Under the pieces are notes generated by a model. It did no database searches. It was given only the letters and a program-made list of their open reading frames with translations, and was not told where the DNA came from. Of a stretch of DNA of 64,000 bases, positions 16,552 to 23,492 are shown piece by piece. A program made the position numbers and the translations under genes. Numbering within the stretch: the first letter of the stretch is position 1; each line of letters opens with the position of its first letter. The DNA comes from JAZDOT01 sp043798355 (GTDB lineage: Bacteria; Patescibacteriota; Gracilibacteria; Peribacterales; Peribacteraceae). The stretch spans positions 4,572 to 68,571 of the forward strand of contig JAZDOT010000036.1 of the NCBI GenBank assembly GCA_043798355.1. The letters are read 5' to 3'.

Positions 16552-16561
16552 CCAAACTGCT

Positions 16562-18376
16562 ATGGCTCACTCCTCCCATCCTGCGAATCAATCCGCCGAT
16601 GCCCTCCACAACCTCCGCCACTCCCTCGCGCACGTCCTTGCGCAGGCCGTTTTGAAATTGTGGCCTGATACGCAGGTCACCATCGGTCCGCCCATAGAGA
16701 CCGGCTGCTACTACGATTTTCTCTTCACGAAACCCATCTCCGATGAGGATTTTGCTTCGATCGAAAAAGAGATGCGGAACATCATCGCCGGGGCGCAGAA
16801 ATTTGAAGTGGAGACGCTTTCTGTTCCCGATGCCATCCGCTTCTGGAAGGACCGCGGTCAGGTGTTCAAGGTGGAACTGATCGAAGACCTTGCGAAGGAA
16901 GGCGTGACCGAAGTGACGTACTACAAGAATATCGATGCACAAGGGAAAGAGATGTTCGTGGACCTCTGTAAGGGCGGACACGTGGAGACGACGAGGGACA
17001 TCCCGCCGGATGCGTTCAAGATCACGAGTCTCGCCGGCGCGTACTGGAGGGGAAAAGAGAGCAACCCCCAGCTCACGCGCATCTACGTTGCGGCATTCGG
17101 TTCCAAGAAAGAGTTGGAAGACTATTTGAAGATGATGGAAGAAGCGAAGAAGCGCGATCACCGGAAACTCGGCGAGGAGCTCGATCTCTTCCACTTCGAC
17201 GAGTCCATCGGCAAAGGCCTTCCGGTATGGCTCCCGAAAGGGAATATCATCAAGGAAGAACTGGAAAATTGGGCGAAAGAGACCGAGGAGGCATGGGGCT
17301 ATCAGAGGGTCACGACGCCGATCATCACCAAGGAGGATCTCTTCATCACATCCGGCCATCTGCCGCTCTACAAGGAGAGCATGTATGCCCCGATCGAGAT
17401 CGAGAATGATACGTATTACATCAAACCGATGAACTGTCCTTTCCACCACAAGTGCTTCGCGGCGCGGCCGAAGAGTTACAAGGAACTTCCGGTTCGCTAT
17501 GCGGAGTACGGCTGGTGCCATCGCTACGAGGATTCGGGAAGCCTGTTCGGGCTCATGCGCGTGCGCGGCATGCAGATGAACGATGCGCACATCTACGTTC
17601 AGAAGGAACATGCCGTCGAGGAGTTCATCAAGGTCATCCGCTTGCATGAGTACTACTACAAGGCGCTCGGCATCACGAATTACGAAATGGAGCTGGCACT
17701 CCGGGACCCGAAGAAGATGGACAAGTACCACGGCGAAGAATCGGACTGGGTGGATGCCGAACGCATGACCATCGAGGCGATGGAGCAATCCGGCGTTCCG
17801 TACAAGGTGGTCCATGAAGGAGCCGCGTTCTACGGTCCCAAGATGGATTTCCAGATCTACTCTTCCATCGGGAGAGCGTTCTCCGCATCGACCAACCAGC
17901 TCGATCTCTTTATGGGGAAGCGCTTCAAGTTGGAATACGTAGACAAAGACGGTCAGCTCAAAACGCCGGCCATCATCCACCGGGCGCCGCTCGGCACGCA
18001 CGAGCGCTTCATCGGTTTCCTCATTGAACATTTCGCCGGTCACTTCCCGCTCTGGCTCGCTCCCGTGCAGGCTGCCGTCATTCCCGTTGCGGGACCGCAC
18101 GAGGCGTATGCGCAGGAAATTTTGAAAGCATTCGAGGAGAAGAAGATTCGCTGTGAGTTTAAGGATTCCACGGAGTCCCTCGGCAAGCGCATCCGCGAAG
18201 GCGAAAAACAGCGCATCCCATACCTGCTCGTCGTCGGGGATAAAGAAGTCTCCGATCGCTCTCTCGCCGTGCGCAATGTGGTCACGAAGAAGCAGGTGAC
18301 GGTAGGACTTGCGGACTTTATTACGAAGACAGAAGGGGATATCGCAGAGAGGAGGCTGGTGTGTTCGCTCGGGTAG
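16562..18376 (+). CDS. thrS: threonyl-tRNA synthetase
   Basis: The 604-aa class II synthetase charges tRNA-Thr. The editing domain is intact (HSLAHV and CKGGHV supply its His/Cys residues). Motif 2 lies around RYAEYGWCHRYEDSG, and motif 3 is HRAPLGTHERFIGFLIEHF. Zinc ligands are in MNCPFHHKC, NDAHIY and IIHRA. A C-terminal anticodon-binding domain follows. The protein starts directly at the editing domain, so the N-terminal TGS domain of about 60 residues found in many ThrRS is absent. ATG 16562 is chosen because of TATACT 10 nt upstream. Confidence 0.95.
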   Translation: MAHSSHPANQSADALHNLRHSLAHVLAQAVLKLWPDTQVTIGPPIETGCYYDFLFTKPISDEDFASIEKEMRNIIAGAQKFEVETLSVPDAIRFWKDRGQVFKVELIEDLAKEGVTEVTYYKNIDAQGKEMFVDLCKGGHVETTRDIPPDAFKITSLAGAYWRGKESNPQLTRIYVAAFGSKKELEDYLKMMEEAKKRDHRKLGEELDLFHFDESIGKGLPVWLPKGNIIKEELENWAKETEEAWGYQRVTTPIITKEDLFITSGHLPLYKESMYAPIEIENDTYYIKPMNCPFHHKCFAARPKSYKELPVRYAEYGWCHRYEDSGSLFGLMRVRGMQMNDAHIYVQKEHAVEEFIKVIRLHEYYYKALGITNYEMELALRDPKKMDKYHGEESDWVDAERMTIEAMEQSGVPYKVVHEGAAFYGPKMDFQIYSSIGRAFSASTNQLDLFMGKRFKLEYVDKDGQLKTPAIIHRAPLGTHERFIGFLIEHFAGHFPLWLAPVQAAVIPVAGPHEAYAQEILKAFEEKKIRCEFKDSTESLGKRIREGEKQRIPYLLVVGDKEVSDRSLAVRNVVTKKQVTVGLADFITKTEGDIAERRLVCSLG

Positions 18377-18390
18377 CTTCTTAGGATGTC

Positions 18391-18419
18391 CCTAGCCTTA
18401 GCCTTAACCCTAACCTTTA
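18391..18419 (+). repeat. telomere-like CCTAAC repeat, degenerate
   Basis: About four units of CCTAGC/CTTAGC/CTTAAC/CCTAAC lie between thrS and lgt. The inverse form (TAGGGCTAGGGTTAGGG) occurs behind lgt at 19389-19413. Confidence 0.7.
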
Positions 18420-18463
18420 TTCGGTTCGTGAAACTCCCATAAATCTCTGCTATTCTCTCCGCA

Positions 18464-19387
18464 ATGTTTGAGGCCTTCGCCATCGGCCCGTTCATCATCT
18501 GGACGCGCGTCCTCTTCCTGCTCCTCGGCATCATACTTTCGACGGAGTTCTTCATCCGCCTCGCGCGCGGGGCCAATCTATCACTGCAACATATGCAGGA
18601 GCATTCCTTGTATTACGGCGGAGCGTTCCTCCTCGCCGGACGTTTGATCGCCATCATCACGGAGTACCGCGTGTACATCGGCGATCCGCTGCGCATCTTC
18701 ATCGTGTGGGACGGCGGCTTCAGCTTCCTCGGGGGCGCCATCGGCATTGCCCTTGTCCTCTTCCTCGTCACGCGTCACTACCGTACTACGTTCCTGCAGT
18801 GGCTGGACATCCTCCTCCCGGCCCTCAGCTTCGGCCTCGCGTTCAGCTGGTTCGGAGAGTTCGCTTCCGGCCATGCCTACGGCATCCCGACCGATATGCC
18901 GTGGGGGGTCGTCTATGACACCCTCAACGTCCGCTACACGGTTCCCATCCATCCCGTGCAGCTCTACTACTCGATTTTCTACTTCATCCTCACGTTCGTC
19001 CTCCTCATCGTGCGCAAGTATTCCGGCCGTGCCGGAGCTGAGACATTGATCGGGATCGTGCTGGCGGCGATCGCCACATTCTTCTTCGAGTACTTCCGCG
19101 GCGATTTCAGCATTCCGGTCTTTGCGACACAGCTGGATTTTCTCGTGCTCGTCGTCCTCTTCGCGAGTCTCTTTGTCTTCGCGGCCGTCGAGCTGGCGCT
19201 CTCCAAGTGGGGAATGATCCTGTATGAGACGCTCCTCATTTCCGTCTTCGGCGGCTACATCGTCGTGCGTCCCATGCTGGCCCTTCCCACCTACGAGCTT
19301 CGCTTCAGCCAGTTCCTCGCGGTGCTCGCGCTGTTCGCCACCGTGGTGTATGTGTTGGTGCATCGGAGGAGGTATCCTCATCTTTAG
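18464..19387 (+). CDS. lgt: prolipoprotein diacylglyceryl transferase-like membrane protein
   Basis: The 307-aa polytopic membrane protein matches Lgt in layout. It has the signature-like WDGGFSFLGGAIGI (usual WxGGLSFHGG), an upstream GGAFLLAGRL, and PIHPVQLYYS (usual PxHPxQLYE). Lgt attaches diacylglycerol to the lipobox cysteine of prelipoproteins. The usual His in the signature is Phe here, and the last 70 residues form extra membrane segments, so activity deserves a check. TATTCT (18451-18456) ends 7 nt before the ATG. Telomere-like repeats flank the gene in inverted orientation. Confidence 0.78.
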   Translation: MFEAFAIGPFIIWTRVLFLLLGIILSTEFFIRLARGANLSLQHMQEHSLYYGGAFLLAGRLIAIITEYRVYIGDPLRIFIVWDGGFSFLGGAIGIALVLFLVTRHYRTTFLQWLDILLPALSFGLAFSWFGEFASGHAYGIPTDMPWGVVYDTLNVRYTVPIHPVQLYYSIFYFILTFVLLIVRKYSGRAGAETLIGIVLAAIATFFFEYFRGDFSIPVFATQLDFLVLVVLFASLFVFAAVELALSKWGMILYETLLISVFGGYIVVRPMLALPTYELRFSQFLAVLALFATVVYVLVHRRRYPHL

Positions 19388-19388
19388 T

Positions 19389-19413
19389 TTTTAGGGCTAG
19401 GGTTAGGGCTAAG
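19389..19413 (+). repeat. telomere-like TTAGGG repeat, degenerate
   Basis: TTTTTAGGGCTAGGGTTAGG-type units lie just behind the lgt stop and are inverse to those at 18391-18419. The following 19430-19530 holds an AGCGATCAGCG-type inverted repeat and no gene. Confidence 0.65.
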
Positions 19414-19605
19414 GCCAGATTTTCTTTATGAGAGCGATCAGCGAACAGCCTGACGCGTTGCGCGCTCATTGTGGAGATACCGTTCCTGATCGCTGTGCGC
19501 TGACCGCTGGTCGCTTCCGTTGCAGCTCTGACGGCCAATATCGTCCGAGTGCCGACTTCACATGACTTTGACTTCTTCCCCCATTCCCGTTACCGTTCCG
19601 CCCTG

Positions 19606-19965
19606 ATGCTTTCATCCTTCTCCCTCCAATCCACCCTTGAGCCGTGGCTGCTCCTCCTCGCGGAGGATCCCACGCTCCGTTTCCTGCAGATCGCCCTCGT
19701 GCTCGGGAGCGTGATCGCCGTGTTCTTCGTCTTCTATACGACGCGCGACATCCTCCTGCGGTCGCATTCCCTGGTTGCAACATTTGCCTGCATTCTCCTC
19801 GTCGCTGCGCTGCCCCTCGTGGGATTCCTCCTCTACCTTCTCATCCGTCCAGCAAGGACGGTGAAAGAGCGGGAGATGGAGAGTCTGATCAGGTCACTCG
19901 TTGAGAATAATCAGTCTCGCAAGCCAAGTGCGCCGAAGAAGACGGTGAAGGATCCCTCTGCTTGA
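19606..19965 (+). CDS. small membrane protein (PLDc_N-like layout), unknown
   Basis: The 119-aa product has two strong transmembrane helices (about residues 25-47 and 58-80), then a charged cytosolic tail. GFLLYLLIRPARTVKERE after the second helix resembles the end of PLDc_N-type membrane anchors (Y..RP), common in CPR. I cannot name a function. ATG 19606 is preferred over an upstream in-frame alternative start at 19549. The next gene begins 12 nt downstream, so the two likely form an operon. Confidence 0.65.
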   Translation: MLSSFSLQSTLEPWLLLLAEDPTLRFLQIALVLGSVIAVFFVFYTTRDILLRSHSLVATFACILLVAALPLVGFLLYLLIRPARTVKEREMESLIRSLVENNQSRKPSAPKKTVKDPSA

Positions 19966-19976
19966 CCCCTTTTCTC

Positions 19977-20384
19977 ATGAAAGCCTTCCTCTCCTACCTC
20001 TTCTGGCCCAACCCCGGGCATACGGTGTACCAGAATCCAAAAGTCCTTCTCCTCCTCTGCGCGGGTGCTCTTCTCATCGTCCTCTCCTTCATTTTCCGGG
20101 TCTGGCGCAATCATTCTTCCGATGTCGTTGCCTGCAAACTCAGCCGTTCGTGGTCGGTTTCCTGTTTCTGGTTCGGGATCGTCGCGCTCATCTTGACGGT
20201 TTCCCGCGTCGAGCAGATCCAGTTCCTCGCCATGCGGTTTCTCTGGGTGCTCTGGGGACTCTCTCTGCTCCTGTATGCCGTCATTCAATTCATCTCGTTC
20301 CGCAGGCGGTACTATCATGAACTGCCGAAAGTGGTGTACGAAAACGAGCTGGAGAAGTATCTTCCAAAGAGGAGGAAGCACTGA
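19977..20384 (+). CDS. three-helix membrane protein, unknown
   Basis: The 135-aa product starts MKAFLSYLFWPNPGHTVYQN and has three predicted membrane helices followed by a basic tail ending in PKRRKH. It resembles no family I recognise. It begins 12 nt after the preceding membrane-protein gene, which suggests cotranscription. An alternative TTG start at 19962 would overlap that gene. Confidence 0.65.
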   Translation: MKAFLSYLFWPNPGHTVYQNPKVLLLLCAGALLIVLSFIFRVWRNHSSDVVACKLSRSWSVSCFWFGIVALILTVSRVEQIQFLAMRFLWVLWGLSLLLYAVIQFISFRRRYYHELPKVVYENELEKYLPKRRKH

Positions 20385-20406
20385 TACGGTTGAGCGAAGT
20401 ACGTTC

Positions 20407-20434
20407 TTGACAATCTTATATATTTCTCTATTCC
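20407..20434 (+). promoter_or_regulatory. candidate promoter with consensus -35
   Basis: TTGACA (20407-20412), 16 nt, TATTCC (20429-20434). It precedes a small frame with the best Shine-Dalgarno sequence in the window. Confidence 0.4.
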
Positions 20435-20459
20435 CTGTATTAAAGAAGGGAGGTGAAAA

Positions 20460-20534
20460 ATGCCAATTCCTCTTTTTTTGGCGAGCGAACTCAAAATTCG
20501 CCTCCGCCGCCAGGCTACGCTTGGCATTGTATGA
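20460..20534 (+). CDS. 24-aa small ORF with strong ribosome-binding site
   Basis: GGGAGGTG ends 5 nt before ATG 20460; the frame encodes 24 residues beginning MPIPLFLASELKIRLRRQ and stops at TGA 20532-20534. A perfect Shine-Dalgarno sequence is exceptional here, since most genes lack one. The stop codon touches the base of the hairpin at 20535-20612. It could be a leader peptide, a regulatory small protein, or a chance frame within a noncoding RNA. Confidence 0.35.
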   Translation: MPIPLFLASELKIRLRRQATLGIV

Positions 20535-20612
20535 CCCCCCTGGCCGTTGCCGCGCTCCTGTCCCGACCGGGACCGTCTGTCACTCGGAGCCAGCGAGTAG
20601 CGACCAGGGGGG
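20535..20612 (+). ncRNA. 78-nt long hairpin, candidate structured RNA or attenuator
   Basis: CCCCCCTGG (20535-20543) pairs with CCAGGGGGG (20604-20612). Inside, CGTTGC/GTAGCG (with G-T pairs), CGC/GCG, GCTCC/GGAGC and an apical GTCCC-GACC-GGGAC continue the stem. It sits in a 328-nt gap without a normal gene, behind a consensus -35 and a small ORF. It matches no RNA family I know. Confidence 0.4.
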
Positions 20613-20712
20613 TTGCTTTATATGGAGAATATTTTGAAATTTCTCCGGCATGTTCTTTTTGCATGCTGGCAGCTTGACGATACTTTCAAAAACTAGGAAC
20701 ATCACCGTTCCT

Positions 20713-21591
20713 ATGCCCCTAAAACATGCGACAGAGACCCGTCTCGTCGCTCTCCTCGCCGGCGTGATGATGCTCACGGGGTTCCTCCTCGCGACACTTC
20801 CGGATCTTCCCGAGGGCGTGCTCCCGTGGGGGCTCCTCTTCCTCCTGACTGTTCTCTACCCGCTGTCCCTCTTCCGACTCCTGAAGCGCACACGGGCCGA
20901 CTATCCGTTCCGATGGTTGCACTGGTTTCCTGCATGCATCGTCATCCTGTGGTTCATCCTCTCTTTTGCTGCACTCTTCTCGCCGATCATGGCAATGATG
21001 GCGGATATCCTCTCCTTCGGATTCGTCCTTCCGCTCGTGTGCATCGGCATCCTGCTGCTTGTTCTCTTCTGCCTGCGCGTGCTTCGGCGGCGTGCAGAGC
21101 GCATCGTGATCGTTTCTCTCCTCTTCGTTCCGTTCACTGCGCTTGCTTGGATAAGCGAGGTGCAGTTTCCCGTGGACCGGACGGTTGCAGGGGTTCTCTG
21201 GAGAGGGGAGTGGTGGAAGGAAATCGGAGAGCGCATGCTCACGGGATCCGGCGGGCGCATGGTTGCCGTCAGGGAGGAAACGGAGAAGAACCTTGAGCCC
21301 TCCACGGACAAAGGCGAGAATGCGTGGAGGGACAGGCTGAGAGTCTTCGAGCGCCGTCGACAGCGCATCGAACGGTCGAAGAATCCCCTCGACCATTCGG
21401 TACTGCCCCCCCCCGGGATGGCGGGACGGGAAACTCTGCTGACGGGAACGGGCAGGGAGATGAGCCAGATCTCGTCGCTCCCCAGCCGTCTGCCGGGGTC
21501 GGGACCGGAGTTGGCCGGTTTCCTCATCGGATTTGTGAGCGTGTATGCGGGGGTGCTGCATGATCGCTCTCGCAGACGAGTCGGCAATTGA
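20713..21591 (+). CDS. polytopic membrane protein, unknown
   Basis: The 292-aa product has four N-terminal transmembrane helices in the first 135 residues, a hydrophilic domain with an Arg/Glu-rich segment (RLRVFERRRQRIERSK), and a final hydrophobic helix near residue 270 (AGFLIGFVSVYAGVL). No family is recognised. ATG 20713 removes an unlikely N-terminal extension. The stop codon TGA forms the beginning of a run of ATTGATA repeats. Confidence 0.65.
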   Translation: MPLKHATETRLVALLAGVMMLTGFLLATLPDLPEGVLPWGLLFLLTVLYPLSLFRLLKRTRADYPFRWLHWFPACIVILWFILSFAALFSPIMAMMADILSFGFVLPLVCIGILLLVLFCLRVLRRRAERIVIVSLLFVPFTALAWISEVQFPVDRTVAGVLWRGEWWKEIGERMLTGSGGRMVAVREETEKNLEPSTDKGENAWRDRLRVFERRRQRIERSKNPLDHSVLPPPGMAGRETLLTGTGREMSQISSLPSRLPGSGPELAGFLIGFVSVYAGVLHDRSRRRVGN

Positions 21592-21629
21592 TAATCGCAA
21601 TTGATAATTGATAATTGATAATTGATAAT
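21584..21629 (+). repeat. TTGATAA tandem repeat
   Basis: Six or so units of AATTGATAAT run from the stop of the preceding gene toward enolase. A related perfect inverted pair lies at 41555-41625. Confidence 0.75.
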
Positions 21630-21669
21630 GCGAAGGAATTATCCATTATTCATTTTTCTTCCTCTTCTG

Positions 21670-22953
21670 ATGTCTACAATCAAACAATTGCATGCACGGC
21701 AAATCCTCGATTCCCGCGGCACGCCCACGGTTGAAGTGGATTGTCTTCTCTCCGACGGCTCGTTCGGGCGTGCCGCCGTTCCATCCGGCGCTTCTACAGG
21801 GAAGCACGAAGCCGTGGAGCTCAGGGACGGCGATCCTAAGAAGTTCGGTGGAAAGGGCGTACTGAAAGCGGTTGCGAATGTGAATACCGTCATTCTTCAG
21901 GCTGTACAGGGGAAGTCATTCGATCAGCGTTCATTCGATACGGCACTCATCGCGCTGGATGGGACAGAAAACAAAGCGAAACTCGGGGCAAATGCGACTC
22001 TGGGTGCCTCCCTCGGCTTCGCGCGTGCGGTAGCTGCCAGCCGCAAACAGCCGATGTACGAATATTTCCATGGTCTTTCCTCCACTCCGTACGATTACTG
22101 CCTGCCCGTTCCGATGGTACTGGTGCTCGAGGGGGGCAAGCATGCCGATGACAGCTCCGATTTTCAGGAATTCATGGTGATGCCGGTCGGGGCGCCGAGT
22201 TTTGCGGAGGCTCTGAGGTGGGGGGATGAGATCTATCAGGCGATTGCGAAAGTGCTCAAGAAGGAAGGATTCAACATCAATGTCGGATTCGAAGGGGCCT
22301 ACGGACCGAATCTTGGTAGCAATGGAAAAGTGGTGGAGGTCATCCTCGAAGGGATCAAGGTGGCGGGGTATCAGGCAGGAAAGGATGTCGCTATCGCGCT
22401 CGATGCCGCTGCGAGCGAGTTCTTCTCCGACGGAGCGTACCGGCTGGAGCGGGAGAAGAGGACGGTAACGAGTGCGGGATTGGTCGATTTTTACACCGAG
22501 TGGTCACGGAAGTACCCCATCGTCTCGCTCGAAGACGGGTTGGCGGAAGACGATTGGGATGGCTGGAAGCTCCTACAGCAGAAGCTCGGCGGAACCGTGC
22601 AGATCGTTGGCGATGATCTGTTCGTGACGAATGTGAAACGGCTCAAGCGTGGCATCGAGGAGAAGGCGGCGAATTCCATCCTCATCAAACTCAATCAGAT
22701 CGGGACGGTTACCGAAACTGTCGATGCCGTCGAGATGGCGCGCGCCGCCGGATTCACCGCGGTGATTTCCCACCGTTCCGGAGAGACGGAAGACGCTTCT
22801 ATCGCCGATCTCGTCGTGGGATTGGGGACGGGGCAGATCAAGACGGGCGCAACGAGCCGCACCGACCGCGTGTGCAAGTATAACCAGCTCCTCAGAATCG
22901 AAGAGGAATTGGGAACCAAGGCGCGGTATGCGACGCCGTTTGCGAAGCTGTGA
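21670..22953 (+). CDS. eno: enolase
   Basis: The 427-aa enolase interconverts 2-phosphoglycerate and phosphoenolpyruvate. The N-terminus (QLHARQILDSRGTPTVEV) and the metal and catalytic residues are present: Glu in GFEGAYGPNL, Asp in IALDAAASEF, Glu in SLEDGLAEDDWDGW, Asp in IVGDDLFVTN, Lys in LIKLNQIGT, SHRSGETED, and Lys in QIKTGATSR. The loop usually read as INGGxHADN is LEGGKHADDSSD, with Glu and Asp for two Asn residues. It stands alone, preceded by ATTGATA repeats. ATG 21670 is the only start consistent with family length. Confidence 0.95.
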   Translation: MSTIKQLHARQILDSRGTPTVEVDCLLSDGSFGRAAVPSGASTGKHEAVELRDGDPKKFGGKGVLKAVANVNTVILQAVQGKSFDQRSFDTALIALDGTENKAKLGANATLGASLGFARAVAASRKQPMYEYFHGLSSTPYDYCLPVPMVLVLEGGKHADDSSDFQEFMVMPVGAPSFAEALRWGDEIYQAIAKVLKKEGFNINVGFEGAYGPNLGSNGKVVEVILEGIKVAGYQAGKDVAIALDAAASEFFSDGAYRLEREKRTVTSAGLVDFYTEWSRKYPIVSLEDGLAEDDWDGWKLLQQKLGGTVQIVGDDLFVTNVKRLKRGIEEKAANSILIKLNQIGTVTETVDAVEMARAAGFTAVISHRSGETEDASIADLVVGLGTGQIKTGATSRTDRVCKYNQLLRIEEELGTKARYATPFAKL

Positions 22954-22968
22954 GCGATGAGCTTTGAG

Positions 22969-23235
22969 CTATGAGCTTCGGGCACGGTATCTTGCGCACC
23001 ACCACTTCTTCATCGGCGGCAGCGACAGAGTCGAGAGGATGTACGCGATGGGCGGGACGACGGCATTCTGCCACGGGTATGCGTTTCCGATGAGGTACAG
23101 GAAGATGACGGCTGTCGCATAGGTGAGGAGCGCGATCGTGAGGCGCCTACACCAACTTACCTCCCACGCCTTGTCGGCCTCGACGCGCAGGTTTCGTTCG
23201 AGGATGGCCTGTATTTGAGAATCCAAGTTTTCCAT
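22969..23235 (-). CDS. small two-helix membrane protein, unknown
   Basis: The 88-aa product has a hydrophilic N-terminal helix (MENLDSQIQAILERNLRVEA), two membrane helices (about residues 33-52 and 58-75) and a Trp-rich basic end (PPMKKWWCARY). This short layout ending in KKWW is common in CPR genomes and has no assigned role. TACACT (23244-23249) ends 8 nt before the ATG, predicting a leaderless message. It converges on enolase. Confidence 0.7.
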   Translation of the reverse strand: MENLDSQIQAILERNLRVEADKAWEVSWCRRLTIALLTYATAVIFLYLIGNAYPWQNAVVPPIAYILSTLSLPPMKKWWCARYRARSS

Positions 23236-23315
23236 GCGCTGTCAGTGTACCACTGCTATAGTGCCGCGCAGTCAGCGATGTGTTTCGTAGTTCTTTGGAT
23301 CATCATTATTGTTCT

Positions 23316-23377
23316 CGGGGCGTAGTTCCCGGCTTCGTCCCGCATGTGCGGGACTACGCCGTGGCAGGCAGTTGGCT
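23316..23377 (+). repeat. split copy of the tRNA-Pro 5' end with palindromic insert
   Basis: Bases 23316-23328 equal tRNA-Pro nt 1-13 and 23370-23377 equal nt 14-21. The 41-nt insert (23329-23369) begins CCGGCTTCG and ends GTGGCAGGC; its CCCGCA-TG-TGCGGG core extends pairing into the tRNA copy (GGCGTAG with CTACGCC). The CCCGCATGTGCGGG core recurs at the right edge of the island (28583-28596). Confidence 0.8.
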
Positions 23378-23415
23378 CCGTATTTATTGCTCTTTGGTTC
23401 TATCATGATCATCTT

Positions 23416-23492
23416 CGGGGCGTAGTTCAGTTGGCTAGAACGCTTGCATGGGGTGCAAGAGGTCGCTGGTTCGAGTCCAGTCGCCCCGACCA
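23416..23492 (+). tRNA. tRNA-Pro (GGG), island attachment site
   Basis: The 77-nt cloverleaf has acceptor CGGGGCG/CGCCCCG, anticodon arm CTTGC-ATGGGGT-GCAAG with anticodon GGG, T arm GCTGG-TTCGAGT-CCAGT, and an encoded CCA. Its last 20 nt recur with two differences at 28888-28907, marking the ends of an inserted island. The recombinase frame on the opposite strand runs into this gene. Confidence 0.95.

Noticed and set aside
16261..16561. T-box leader for thrS
   Set aside because: The -10 element ends 10 nt before the start codon, leaving no room for a leader. The hairpins upstream match dispersed repeats.
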